The notes: generated by a model not told the origin, from the sequence alone. Shown: positions 1 through 8,195, counted from the stretch's first letter. The stretch: 51,771 bases of DNA from Caldilineales bacterium (GCA_024102915.1 JAGFJG010000130.1:1-51771), one strand, 5' to 3'. Numbers and translations are program-made.

Positions 1-302
1 CGCAGGATCGAGGCCTGATGATCATCGGCGTCGACACCGACCAGTACGTCTCCGCCCCTGAATTCAGCGATGCATGGCTGACCTCCATCCTCAAGAACAT
101 GGACAAGGCCGTCTTCGACACCGTAGCCGCGACCATGAAGGGCGAGTTCGCTGGCGGCAGCGACTACGTCGGTACGTTGAGCAACGGCGGTGTGGGCCTT
201 GGCTCATTCCACGATTTCGAGGACAAGGTTTCCGACGAACTGAAAGCCGAGCTTGCTGAATTGCAGCAGGCCATCATCGACGGCGACGTTGCTGTGAAGT
301 AA
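1..302 (+). CDS. BMP family (PnrA-like) nucleoside ABC transporter substrate-binding protein, C-terminal end
   Basis: The frame is open from base 3 to a TAA at 300-302, so this is the last ~99 residues of a gene that starts before the window. GVDTDQY followed by LTSILKNMDKAVFD, and the closing GLGSFHDFEDKVSDELKAEL-type segment, fit the C-terminal lobe of basic membrane lipoproteins, which bind purine nucleosides outside the cell for an ABC importer. The matching ATPase, two permeases and a nucleoside hydrolase follow in the same direction. The lipoprotein signal and most of the ligand pocket lie outside the window. The family call rests on this tail plus the neighbours. Confidence 0.85.
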   Translation, partial: QDRGLMIIGVDTDQYVSAPEFSDAWLTSILKNMDKAVFDTVAATMKGEFAGGSDYVGTLSNGGVGLGSFHDFEDKVSDELKAELAELQQAIIDGDVAVK

Positions 303-361
303 AGTCCATCCAATCTGATAACGTTCAATCGGCGGTGCGGGCGTCGTCTCGCACCGCCGGA

Positions 362-432
362 GCCTATTTGATGTTGGATACTGGCTATCGGTCGATTCGT
401 CGATCTGTAGCCAATCTCCAATACCAAATATC
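362..432. repeat. Degenerate ATTGG/CCAAT iterated-word inverted repeat
   Basis: The spacer between the binding protein and the ATPase gene holds GTTGGATACTGGCTA on the left and CCAAT-rich words (CCAATCTCCAATACC) on the right, a decayed member of the hairpin family that also occurs near 3087, 4489, 13293 and 42850. It may form an RNA stem in the transcript; no function is shown. Confidence 0.5.
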
Positions 433-457
433 CCCATTCTCATAGAGGACAACGCCC

Positions 458-2023
458 ATGGCCCCGGTGCTCGAACTTCGCGGAATCACCAAGCGCTTTC
501 CCGGTGTTTTAGCCAATGATCACATCGACCTGAAGTTGGAGGAAAAGGAGATCCACGCGCTGTTGGGGGAGAACGGAGCGGGGAAAAGCACACTGATGAA
601 TATCCTGTATGGATTGTATGATCCGGACGAGGGTGAGATATTCATTCGCGGAAAACAGGTGAAAATCACCGGCCCCACGGACGCTATTCGCCAGGGCATC
701 GGCATGGTTCACCAGCATTTCATGCTCGTGCCGGTGCTGACCGTCACCGAAAATGTGATGTTGGGTGATGAGGCGATGAAAGGCATGGTGCTCGATCGGA
801 AAACTGTGTCAGCGCGGATTCGTGAATTGTCGGAGAAGTATGGCCTACACGTCGATCCGGAAGCCAAAGTCGAAGACCTGCCGGTCGGTGTGCGCCAGCG
901 CGTCGAGATCATCAAGGTCCTGTATCGCAACGCCGACATCCTCATCCTGGACGAGCCGACCGCTGTGCTCACCCCGCAGGAGGCCGACGATCTCTTCGAT
1001 ATCCTGCATTCCCTGCGCGAACAGGGCGTCAGCATCATCTTCATCAGCCACAAATTGCGCGAAGTGCTCGCTCTCTCCGATTATGTGACCGTGCTGCGCC
1101 GCGGACAAGTGGTCGGCGAGACCAGGACCGGCGAAGCGAATCAGGCCACATTGGCGGAAATGATGGTGGGACGCCAGGTGGCCCTGACTGTGGACAAGAC
1201 CGCCGCCGTCGCCGGGGAACCGATCTTGCAGGTCAAGAACCTGAAGGTGCTCGATGATCGCCTGCAAATGACCGTGAATGGCGTCGATTTTGATGTGCGG
1301 GCTGGCGAAGTGCTGGGGATCGCCGGCGTGCAGGGGAACGGCCAGACGGAGTTGGTCGAGGGGCTGACCGGACTGCGGACTGTACAGGACGGCCAGGTTT
1401 TGATCGAAGGCAAGGACCTGACCAATGCCAAGCCGCGCAAAGTCACCGAAGCCGGGGTGGCGCATGTGCCGGAGGATCGCCAGGAGGACGGGCTGGTGCT
1501 CAGCTTCTCTGTGGCCGAGAACATGGTTATCAATACCTATTATCGTGAGCCCTTCTCGCATGGTCTGCGCGTCGACCAGGCTGCCATCCGCGAGCAGGCT
1601 ACGCGGCTGATTTTTGAATTTGATTGCCGCACGCCCAGCCCGGATGTGCCCGTGCGCAATCTTTCCGGCGGCAACCAGCAGAAAGTGATCGTCGCCCGCG
1701 AATTCAGCCGGCCCATCAAGCTGCTGGTCGCCAGCCAGCCCACACGCGGCCTCGACGTAGGTTCTATCGAGTACATTCATCGCCGCTTGATCGAAAAGCG
1801 GGATGACGGCGTGGCCGTATTGCTGGTTTCGGCGGAATTGGATGAGATCATGGGTCTCTCCGACCGCATCGCTGTGATGTTCCAGGGCCGATTCACCGCC
1901 ATCGTCGATGCCAACGACGTTTCGAAGGAGCAGGTCGGCCTGATGATGGCTGGCAGCAGCCTGGAAGAAGCTCTGGCGCATGCTCCTGGCCGCAGCGATG
2001 TCGACAAGGAATTCGTTACCTGA
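458..2023 (+). CDS. Nucleoside/sugar-type ABC transporter ATP-binding protein with two nucleotide-binding domains
   Basis: A 521-residue protein with two fused ABC ATPase domains, as in the energising subunit of BMP-type nucleoside importers and ribose/galactose importers. Domain 1 has Walker A GENGAGKST at about residues 37-45, a degenerate signature (LPVGVRQRVEI) and Walker B ILILDEPTA. Domain 2 has a weak P-loop (GVQGNGQTE), a good signature LSGGNQQKV and the altered Walker B LLVASQPTRGLDVG, where Ala-Ser-Gln replaces Asp-Glu-Pro; that asymmetry is usual for this subfamily, so one site is probably catalytically weak. The ATG follows GAGGACAACGCCC. It lies between the binding-protein and permease genes and should power both permeases. 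Confidence 0.93.
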   Translation: MAPVLELRGITKRFPGVLANDHIDLKLEEKEIHALLGENGAGKSTLMNILYGLYDPDEGEIFIRGKQVKITGPTDAIRQGIGMVHQHFMLVPVLTVTENVMLGDEAMKGMVLDRKTVSARIRELSEKYGLHVDPEAKVEDLPVGVRQRVEIIKVLYRNADILILDEPTAVLTPQEADDLFDILHSLREQGVSIIFISHKLREVLALSDYVTVLRRGQVVGETRTGEANQATLAEMMVGRQVALTVDKTAAVAGEPILQVKNLKVLDDRLQMTVNGVDFDVRAGEVLGIAGVQGNGQTELVEGLTGLRTVQDGQVLIEGKDLTNAKPRKVTEAGVAHVPEDRQEDGLVLSFSVAENMVINTYYREPFSHGLRVDQAAIREQATRLIFEFDCRTPSPDVPVRNLSGGNQQKVIVAREFSRPIKLLVASQPTRGLDVGSIEYIHRRLIEKRDDGVAVLLVSAELDEIMGLSDRIAVMFQGRFTAIVDANDVSKEQVGLMMAGSSLEEALAHAPGRSDVDKEFVT

Positions 2024-2032
2024 GTGATTGAC

Positions 2033-2101
2033 GATTGAAGATTAATTATCAAGACCAAATCAGTCCCACACAGTAACCAGACCAATCCTTAATCTTCAAT
2101 C
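2033..2101. repeat. Inverted repeat GATTGAAGATTAA, 13-bp perfect arms
   Basis: Arms GATTGAAGATTAA (2033-2045) and TTAATCTTCAATC (2089-2101) flank a 43-nt loop between the ATPase and the nucleoside hydrolase genes. There is no U-tract, so it is more likely an intra-operon RNA stem or an interspersed repeat than a terminator. The left arm is made of the iterated word GATTGA. Confidence 0.6.
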
Positions 2102-2135
2102 TTTAGCTAACGTTTACGTTCTTTACCATTTCCAA

Positions 2136-3065
2136 ATGCCCTTCCCCCGTCTTGTCATCCTCGATCACGATGGCGGCGTCGATGATTACATCTCGCTGTT
2201 GTTGTTGCTAACTTTCCCGGATGTGGAAGTGCTGGGCGTCACCGTGACTCCGGCGGATTGCTATCTCCGGCCTGCCCTGTCAGCGACTCGCAAACTGCTG
2301 GCATTGATGGGGCGTGATGACGTGTCTGTATCCGGCGGGAATTTACGAGGCCAGAATGCCTTTCCCCGGCAGTGGCGCAAAGAGTGTTTCGCCTGCGATG
2401 CGCTGCCGATCCTGAATGAACGCGACCTGCCCCTGCCCGAACTTGATCCCCGGCCCGGCCATGAACATCTGGCGGCTTTGCTGGCCCAGGCTCCCCGTCC
2501 CGTCACCCTGTTGGCGACAGGCCCCCTGACCCAACTTGCCTGGGCGCTCGGCCAGCAGCCTGGGTTAGCCCAGAAGATCGAGCGACTGTATTGGATGGGC
2601 GGCGCCCTCTTCGTCCCCGGCAATGTCCACGATGACCCCGGCGTGCACGACGGTTCGGCGGAATGGAACGCCTATTGGGACCCCGTCGCCGCCGCCGCCG
2701 TGTGGGACAGCCCGGTCCCGATCACGCTTTTCCCGCTTGACGTCACCGACCAGGTCCCGGTCACCGTCGATTTTCGCCAACGCCTGGCCCGCCAGCGCCG
2801 CTATCCCGTATCCGATCTGGCAGGACAACTCTGGGCGGGCGTGGCCCACAACCCGCATTATTGTTTCTGGGATGTGCTCACGACCGCCGCTTTGGGCAGC
2901 CCCGATCTCGTCTCCACTCGTCCCGAACTCTGCCGTATCATTGCCGATGGCAACGAAGCCGGACGCACTCTTCCCGTCAAAACCGGCGGCCGTACCGTCG
3001 ATATGGCCTATGCGGTCGATGCTGCGGCCTTACACGACTATCTCTTAAGCCAGTTAGCGATTTAG
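2136..3065 (+). CDS. Nucleoside hydrolase (IunH/inosine-uridine type)
   Basis: A 309-residue protein predicted to split the N-glycosidic bond of nucleosides into base and ribose in the cytoplasm. The Ca-binding N-terminal signature reads DHDGGVDDY at residues 10-18 (family form DTDPGxDDA). YWMGGALFVPGN and AEWNAYWDPVAAAAV match the family's MGG and E-x-N-x-x-x-D-P blocks. In the C-terminal block, where the family usually has His-Asp, the sequence is FWDVLTTAALG, so the His appears to be Trp; substrate range may differ. No clear ribosome-binding site precedes the ATG, which follows a pyrimidine-rich stretch. Its place inside the BMP importer operon suggests imported nucleosides are cleaved at once for salvage. 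Confidence 0.88.
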   Translation: MPFPRLVILDHDGGVDDYISLLLLLTFPDVEVLGVTVTPADCYLRPALSATRKLLALMGRDDVSVSGGNLRGQNAFPRQWRKECFACDALPILNERDLPLPELDPRPGHEHLAALLAQAPRPVTLLATGPLTQLAWALGQQPGLAQKIERLYWMGGALFVPGNVHDDPGVHDGSAEWNAYWDPVAAAAVWDSPVPITLFPLDVTDQVPVTVDFRQRLARQRRYPVSDLAGQLWAGVAHNPHYCFWDVLTTAALGSPDLVSTRPELCRIIADGNEAGRTLPVKTGGRTVDMAYAVDAAALHDYLLSQLAI

Positions 3066-3086
3066 AGTATTTCTCACAACTGATTT

Positions 3087-3155
3087 GTTGGATATTGGGT
3101 ATTGGATATGAGGGCGTTGCATTCGATGACCCGTATCCAATACCCAATATCTAAC
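3087..3155. repeat. Iterated ATTGGRTATTGGG hairpin
   Basis: Left arm at 3087-3108 and right arm at 3134-3155 are 22-bp complements with one mismatch, built from iterated TATTGG words, with a 25-nt loop. It sits between the nucleoside hydrolase gene and the first permease gene. There is no U-tract. It is the cleanest copy of the spacer family in this window. Confidence 0.8.
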
Positions 3156-3208
3156 AACCACGCCCGCTCCTCTCCCCTGTCAACCGGACGCCCCATCGGA
3201 GTATCCTT

Positions 3209-4486
3209 ATGGCCGAGGCAACCACCAACGCACCCGACATTCAAAATAACGACGATGAAACCAGAGCCAGGCATCGCAGTTCATCCGCCTATTACGCTCT
3301 GGCGATTCCCATCCTCTCCGTTTTCACCGCCCTGGTCATCGGCGCCATTCTGATCGTCCTGACCGATTCGGTGGTCATGGCTGCCTGGGGGGACTTTTTC
3401 AGTGCGCCCGGAGCCGCGCTCTCGGCCACCTGGAAAGCTGTCGCCCTGGCTTACGGCTCGCTGCTTTCCGGCTCGCTGGGCGTCGTCGAGATATGGAAAG
3501 GCGTGGGCACAGCCATTAGCGGCGGCGGAACCGATGAATTGGCCCGCGCCATGGTGCCGCTGGCCGAAAGCCTCACCACATCGGTGCCATTCATTTTCGC
3601 CGGTCTGGCTGTGGCGGTGGGTTTCCAGGGCGGTTTGTTCAACATCGGCGTGGAAGGACAATTGCTGGTTGGGGCGCTGAGTGCGGTCTTTGTGGGATAT
3701 ACCTTTACGGGTCTGCCCTGGTATGTTCATCTGCCCATGGCGATTCTGGCCGGCATGATCGGCGGCGCTATCTGGGGCGGCATTCCCGGCTTGCTCAAGG
3801 CTTATACCGGCGGCCACGAGGTGATCAACACCATCATGATGAACTGGATTGCGATCATCCTCAGCGCCTGGCTGCTCAAAGTGGGCGGCCCCATGGCCCG
3901 GCCCGACCTGCCGCTCACCCCGCCCGTGCTGCCCAGCGCCCAAATCCCGCAGCTTTTCAGCACGACCGGCAATCGTTTTCATGCTGGCTTCTTCCTGGCT
4001 CTGATCGTGGTAGCCATCGTGTGGTGGCTGCTTTACAAAGCGACGACCGGCTTTGAAATCCGCATGTCAGGCGCCAATCCGCACGCTGCCACGTATAGCG
4101 GCATCAACGTCAAGCGCACCTGGGTCTTTATCATGGCGCTTGGCGGGGCGTTGGCGGGGCTGGCCGGAACCGTGCAGGCTCTGGCGGTGGATCGTTTCGT
4201 CGCCCTGGGTTTTTCGGGCGGCCTGGGGTTCGACTCGATTGCTCTGGCGCTTTTGGGGCGTAGTCACCCGGTCGGCGTGTTGTTGGCGGCGCTTTTGTTT
4301 GGCACTTTGCGCAATGGCGCCACCCGTATGCAATCGGTCGCCCGTATTCCCATCGACATCGTCACCATCGTCCAGGCCCTCGTCATCGTCTTTATCGCCG
4401 CCCCTGAAATCATCCGCTGGATCTACAGGCTGCGTGCGCCGGACGAAGAAGCCGCCCCCATCTTTACCACGAGCTGGGGTTCGTAA
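3209..4486 (+). CDS. BMP-type nucleoside ABC transporter permease, subunit 1
   Basis: A 425-residue inner-membrane permease of the branched-chain/nucleoside type. A polar N-terminal segment of about 30 residues precedes a first membrane span (YYALAIPILSVFTALVIGAIL), and eight or more further spans follow. The segments LVGFQGGLFNIGVEGQLLVG-like (VAVGFQGGLFNIGVEGQ), GGHEVINTIMMNWIAI and GGLGFDSIALALLGRSHPVG are the diagnostic blocks of this permease family. The ATG is 10 nt after CGGAG. With the next gene it should form the channel for the nucleoside importer. Confidence 0.92.
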   Translation: MAEATTNAPDIQNNDDETRARHRSSSAYYALAIPILSVFTALVIGAILIVLTDSVVMAAWGDFFSAPGAALSATWKAVALAYGSLLSGSLGVVEIWKGVGTAISGGGTDELARAMVPLAESLTTSVPFIFAGLAVAVGFQGGLFNIGVEGQLLVGALSAVFVGYTFTGLPWYVHLPMAILAGMIGGAIWGGIPGLLKAYTGGHEVINTIMMNWIAIILSAWLLKVGGPMARPDLPLTPPVLPSAQIPQLFSTTGNRFHAGFFLALIVVAIVWWLLYKATTGFEIRMSGANPHAATYSGINVKRTWVFIMALGGALAGLAGTVQALAVDRFVALGFSGGLGFDSIALALLGRSHPVGVLLAALLFGTLRNGATRMQSVARIPIDIVTIVQALVIVFIAAPEIIRWIYRLRAPDEEAAPIFTTSWGS

Positions 4487-4488
4487 AT

Positions 4489-4555
4489 GGGTATTGGATA
4501 GTGGGTATTAGCCCGGCAAAAGTTTATCGAAATATCCAATACTGAATACCAAATC
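4489..4555. repeat. Iterated TATTGGA hairpin, imperfect
   Basis: GGGTATTGGATAGTGGG on the left (4489-4506) and TATCCAATACTGAATACC on the right (4534-4551) form an imperfect stem in the spacer between the two permease genes. It is the same family as the repeat at 3087 and shows how each spacer of this operon carries its own variant. Confidence 0.7.
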
Positions 4556-4600
4556 CTGACCAAATGACCATCACACGATCCTCCACATAGGTAGCCCATC

Positions 4601-5893
4601 ATGACAGCAAGCACCATGACCGCTCCAGCGCCGGGTTCATTGGCCGAACGCAAAGCGCGGCGTCGTGCCATGATTTATGGCATCTTCTTCCTGTTGGTGG
4701 CGGCGGCCATTTTCGGCTTATTCGCCCTCAATTCGGATAGCAGCATGGTCAGCACCCTGAAGCTGAACCCGACCACCAAAGAGAAGATCATCCAGGTTCC
4801 CGACCTCGTGCTGCCGACGCAACTGACGCTGTTTGTCTTTGCCATCATCGTCGCCGTCCTGGGCGTCTATCAGATCGTGCGCGGGTTCAAACGGGTGACG
4901 CTGGTGCTGGGCGTGGTCATGCTGATTTTTGTGGCCGCCTTCCTGGTCTGGGCCACGCGTGACAAGAATATCAACCTGCTTGGCATTCTCACCTTCACGG
5001 TGGCGGCGGCCACGCCCATCGCTTTCGCAGCCCTGAGCGGCGTGATGTGTGAACGATCGGGCGTGATCAACATCGCCATCGAGGGTCAGATGCTGGCCGG
5101 GGCGATGATGGCCTCGCTGGTCGCCAGCCTGTTCGCCAGCCAATGGTGGGGATTGTTGGGCGCCATCATCGCAGGCGGCGTTTTGGGCGTGGTTCTGGCC
5201 GTGCTAGCGATTCGCTTCCTCGTCGACCAGATCATCGCCGGCGTGGCTATCAACATTTTCGCCGCCGGTATGACCAGCTTTATCAGCCAGCGTTATTTGC
5301 AGCCCAACCCCGAATTGAATAGCGGCGGCGTTTTCCCCAAGATCGCCATCCCCGGCCTCTCGCAAATCCCGATTTTGGGGCCAGTGTTCTTCAACCAGAA
5401 CGCCATCGTCTACATCCTTTTCATCTCAGTGATTGCCATCCATTTCATGCTCTGGTACACGCGCTGGGGCTTGCGCACACGGGCCGTGGGCGAGCACCCG
5501 CGGGCGGCGGACACCCTGGGCATCAACGTATTTCGGGTGCGCTATATCAACGTGATGATCGGGGGCATGATTGCCGGCGTTGGCGGCGCATATTTCACCA
5601 TCGGTTCGGTGGGGCGCTTCGATGAATTGCTCACCGCCGGCAAAGGCTTCATCGGTCTGGCCGCTATGATCTTCGGGCAATGGACGCCGTTGGGTGCATA
5701 CGGCGCATCGCTCATCTTCGGTCTGGCGGACGCGCTGCAAGCCAAGCTGCAAATCCTGGGGCGAGCGCAAGTGCCGATCCCCAGCGAATGGCTGCTGATC
5801 CTACCCTATCTGGTGACGATGATCGTGCTGGCTGGCGTGGTGGGCCGCACGGTTCCGCCTGCCGCCGACGGCCAAGCCTACGTCAAAGAATAA
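4601..5893 (+). CDS. BMP-type nucleoside ABC transporter permease, subunit 2
   Basis: A 430-residue permease, partner of the preceding one. Blocks ATPIAFAALSGVMCERSGV, INIAIEGQMLAGAM, GVAINIFAAGMTSF and GVGGAYFTIGSVGRFDE are typical of the second permease of nucleoside importers. The N-terminus has two extra spans (around residues 25-45 and 70-90) separated by a ~25-residue loop carrying KLNPTTKEKIIQVPDL, and a third at ~100-115, before the core begins near residue 125. Its last 11 bases overlap the 3' end of radA on the other strand, so the two operons converge with no room for a separate terminator. Confidence 0.92.
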   Translation: MTASTMTAPAPGSLAERKARRRAMIYGIFFLLVAAAIFGLFALNSDSSMVSTLKLNPTTKEKIIQVPDLVLPTQLTLFVFAIIVAVLGVYQIVRGFKRVTLVLGVVMLIFVAAFLVWATRDKNINLLGILTFTVAAATPIAFAALSGVMCERSGVINIAIEGQMLAGAMMASLVASLFASQWWGLLGAIIAGGVLGVVLAVLAIRFLVDQIIAGVAINIFAAGMTSFISQRYLQPNPELNSGGVFPKIAIPGLSQIPILGPVFFNQNAIVYILFISVIAIHFMLWYTRWGLRTRAVGEHPRAADTLGINVFRVRYINVMIGGMIAGVGGAYFTIGSVGRFDELLTAGKGFIGLAAMIFGQWTPLGAYGASLIFGLADALQAKLQILGRAQVPIPSEWLLILPYLVTMIVLAGVVGRTVPPAADGQAYVKE

Positions 5894-7265
5894 GGGCGGA
5901 CTCGATCGCTTGAGCCAGTGATCTGGCCTCGATCAGTTCAATGCCAGGGGGCAGAGCGTCGCCGCCCTCGCGGCGTTTGGCCGGGCGCGGCACCACCGCC
6001 CGCTTGAATCCCAGCTTTTGCGCCTCCGACAAACGCCGGGCCAGTTGGCTGACCGAGCGCAGTTCGCCGCTGAGACCAACTTCGCCCACCAGCACCAGGT
6101 CGGCGGCCACGGGTTTGTTGCGCACGCTGGAAGCGACCGACACGGCGATAGCCAGGTCGGAGGCCGGTTCCGATACTTTTAGCCCGCCGATTACGTTTAC
6201 AAAGATATCCTGATCCGCCAGCCGCAGACCCACGCGTTTGGACAGCACGGCGACGATCAATAGCAGGCGATTGAAATCCACGCCATTGGCGGTGCGGCGG
6301 GGCTGGGGAAAGGAGGTCGTGGAGGCGAGGGCCTGCACTTCCACCAACAGGGGCCGCGTACCCTCCACCGGCACGGCGATGGCGCTGCCCGCAGCCTGGG
6401 GCAGCCGTTCGGCCAGGAACACCTCGGACGGATTCGTCACCTCGGCCATGCCTTGTGCGTTCATCTCGAACACGCCGATCTCATTGGTCGAACCAAAGCG
6501 ATTTTTGATCGAGCGCAACAGCCGATAGCTGTGGAATCCATCGCCCTCCAGATAGAGTACCGTATCGACCATGTGCTCTAACACCCGAGGTCCGGCGATA
6601 GACCCCTCCTTTGTCACGTGTCCCACCAGAAAGATGGGAATGGCCGATGTCTTGGCCAGCCGCAGCAGCAGCGATGTGCACTCTCGCACCTGGCTGACGC
6701 TGCCGGCGCTGCTTTGCAGGGCGTCGAGAAACACCGCCTGGATGGAATCGACCACGATCAGGCCAGGTTGCATGCGCTCGACCTGCTGCAAGATGTTGTT
6801 CAGATTCACGTCCGCCAGCAGATAAAACTCGCCGCTGTCGATGCCCAATCGCGTAGCCCGGCGTTTGACCTGGCTGGCTGATTCTTCGCCGCTGACATAA
6901 AGCACCTTGCGTCCGTCCTGGGCCACCGCCGCCGCCATTTGCAACAGCAAAGTGCTCTTGCCGATCCCAGGGTCGCCGCTGATCAGCACGCCCGCACCCG
7001 GCACGATGCCGCCGCCCAAAACACGGGCGAATTCACCGATAGCCAGGGGGATGCGTTCCGCGCCGTCGGCGGGGACATCAGGCAGGGCTACCGGCTCCAC
7101 CACCCCGCCGATGGGAAATGCCGAGCGAGCGCCGGTTCCCTCTGGTTGCTCCAGGTACTCGACCATGGTGTTCCATTCCCCGCACTTGGGACAACGACCG
7201 GCCCACTTGGCCTGGCTGTGGCCGCAGTCCTGACAAATGAAATGGGTGCGTGTTTTTGCTGGCAT
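5883..7265 (-). CDS. radA: DNA repair protein RadA (Sms)
   Basis: A 460-residue protein of usual RadA length. It has a four-Cys zinc finger (Cys11, Cys14, Cys25, Cys28), Walker A GDPGIGKST at 97-105, the RadA motif KNRFG, and a Lon-protease-like C-terminal domain carrying GGLKVSEPASDLAIA and LVGEVGLSGELR. RadA is a RecA-like ATPase that helps branch migration and processing of recombination intermediates; the Lon-like part is not an active protease in the known family. A good leftward sigma-70 promoter lies at 7298-7326. It converges with the permease gene, overlapping by 11 bp. Confidence 0.97.
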   Translation of the reverse strand: MPAKTRTHFICQDCGHSQAKWAGRCPKCGEWNTMVEYLEQPEGTGARSAFPIGGVVEPVALPDVPADGAERIPLAIGEFARVLGGGIVPGAGVLISGDPGIGKSTLLLQMAAAVAQDGRKVLYVSGEESASQVKRRATRLGIDSGEFYLLADVNLNNILQQVERMQPGLIVVDSIQAVFLDALQSSAGSVSQVRECTSLLLRLAKTSAIPIFLVGHVTKEGSIAGPRVLEHMVDTVLYLEGDGFHSYRLLRSIKNRFGSTNEIGVFEMNAQGMAEVTNPSEVFLAERLPQAAGSAIAVPVEGTRPLLVEVQALASTTSFPQPRRTANGVDFNRLLLIVAVLSKRVGLRLADQDIFVNVIGGLKVSEPASDLAIAVSVASSVRNKPVAADLVLVGEVGLSGELRSVSQLARRLSEAQKLGFKRAVVPRPAKRREGGDALPPGIELIEARSLAQAIESALIL

Positions 7266-7297
7266 GATTAGCTCATTTGTTCGAGAATCGTGACGTC

Positions 7298-7326
7298 ATT
7301 TTAGCCGACGCTATCGGCAGGGTCAA
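7298..7326 (-). promoter_or_regulatory. Predicted sigma-70 promoter of radA
   Basis: On the minus strand, TTGACC (7326-7321) and TAAAAT (7303-7298) are spaced by 17 nt, starting transcription about 26 nt upstream of the radA ATG. Match to consensus is 5/6 and 5/6. Confidence 0.7.
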
Positions 7327-7373
7327 GTAAGGCGACAAGGGGATTTTCAGGTTTCCTTTTTGCTCGAAGTCAG

Positions 7374-7382
7374 TGCTATAAT
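7374..7382 (+). promoter_or_regulatory. Extended -10 promoter element (TGCTATAAT)
   Basis: A perfect TATAAT at 7377-7382 preceded by TGC, the extended -10 form, with no good -35 box. It lies 44 nt upstream of the small HMA-like gene and would drive it. Confidence 0.65.
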
Positions 7383-7426
7383 CCGCGAGCAGAATCATTC
7401 ATTCACTTTGCGAGAACGAGGAACTC

Positions 7427-7633
7427 ATGGCCGAACAGCTTCTTTGGACAACCATGTGGGTTAACAGTATCGACCGTTTGGATTGGAAGCGCCGCGTGGA
7501 AGAGGTTTTTGATATCCCCGGCGTCGAGAAGGTCGTTGCCGATGATCGCAGCGGCCAGGTGCGGGTGCGATACAATCCCGAAGCGGTGACTTCTTTTCAA
7601 TTGAATTCGCATTTGCGGGCCGCCGGTCTGTAA
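7427..7633 (+). CDS. Small HMA-like ferredoxin-fold protein without the metal-binding CxxC
   Basis: A 68-residue protein. The pattern of strands and helices (TTMWVNSI, a helix through RRVEEVFDIPGV, EKVVADDRSGQVRVRYNP, then VTSFQLNSHLRAAG) resembles heavy-metal-associated domains: helix, then PGVxxVxxDxxxxxVxVxYxP, then a second helix ending in aaG. The MxCxxC loop that binds copper is absent; the protein has no cysteine at all. It may bind a protein or a small ligand rather than metal. The start is supported by GAGGAACTC just upstream and by a strong -10 box at 7377. A rho-independent terminator follows. The fold call is tentative. Confidence 0.75.
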   Translation: MAEQLLWTTMWVNSIDRLDWKRRVEEVFDIPGVEKVVADDRSGQVRVRYNPEAVTSFQLNSHLRAAGL

Positions 7634-7659
7634 ATCGCCCGATCGTTCAAAACCTTGAT

Positions 7660-7690
7660 GCCGTCGTCTGCGGGCGACGGCGTTTTTATT
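7660..7690 (+). terminator. Rho-independent terminator
   Basis: Stem GCCGTCG (7660-7666) pairs with CGACGGC (7675-7681) around an 8-nt loop and is followed by GTTTTTATT. It ends the transcript of the small HMA-like gene and touches the 3' end of the converging Mut7-C gene. Confidence 0.85.
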
Positions 7691-8150
7691 CCTGCGAAAT
7701 CTGACGCCACGCTTGCAGCGCCGGCCAATGGCTGCCCGGCCAGTACACGCGGGCGCAACGCCGGTACTGCACAAATTCCGTTTGGGTGCGAGCCACGTAG
7801 GGCGGGACCAGCGGCATCGCTTGTTGTACCGTCAGAGGGTCGAGGTCACCGTTGCAGGCTGTGCAACGCGCCGGTGCATGGGCCAGCCCCAGTGTATCGA
7901 CGACAGCCTGAACCTGCTCCTCGAGTTCCTGGCTGACGATGAACAGACTGGACAATCCCCGCCTGCCCGCCAGCACCCGGTCACGCGTGACCAGCACCCG
8001 GCCGCTCTCGTTAGCGATGGCTATCATCTCCTCATCGGGCAGGTCGTTGCGATACTCGGCATCATAGCCCAACCAGCGCAGACGGCGAGCCAACGTGCCC
8101 AGCATGGCATCAATCAGCAATGGCGGGGCTTTTGCTTGGGGTTTGGGCAT
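7686..8150 (-). CDS. Mut7-C RNase domain protein (PIN-like, DUF82)
   Basis: A 154-residue protein. The N-terminal LLIDAMLGTLARRLRWLGYDAEY and the VLVTRDRVLAGRR block are the Asp-centred motifs of Mut7-C domains, predicted PIN-fold RNases. The C-terminal zinc ribbon is CTAC ... YRRCARVYWPGSHW; relatives usually have CxxC twice, so one of the four cysteines (replaced by Tyr-Arg) appears lost, and zinc binding is doubtful. No partner is evident nearby. The gene faces the Amt-like gene across a 122-bp spacer with a perfect palindrome. Confidence 0.85.
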   Translation of the reverse strand: MPKPQAKAPPLLIDAMLGTLARRLRWLGYDAEYRNDLPDEEMIAIANESGRVLVTRDRVLAGRRGLSSLFIVSQELEEQVQAVVDTLGLAHAPARCTACNGDLDPLTVQQAMPLVPPYVARTQTEFVQYRRCARVYWPGSHWPALQAWRQISQE

Positions 8151-8181
8151 CTGGTATGATCGCTCGGCGTGCGTGACAGGC

Positions 8182-8195
8182 TGAGCATATGCTCA
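8182..8195. promoter_or_regulatory. Perfect 14-bp palindrome TGAGCATATGCTCA
   Basis: This dyad lies in the spacer between the divergent Mut7-C and Amt-like genes, 31 bp from the first ATG and 77 bp from the second. Its length and perfect symmetry fit an operator for a dimeric regulator; which regulator is unknown. Confidence 0.5.

Noticed and set aside
845..1981. Leftward 378-codon frame opposite the ATPase gene
   Set aside because: It lies wholly antisense to an ABC ATPase with all motifs intact; no family features in the shadow.
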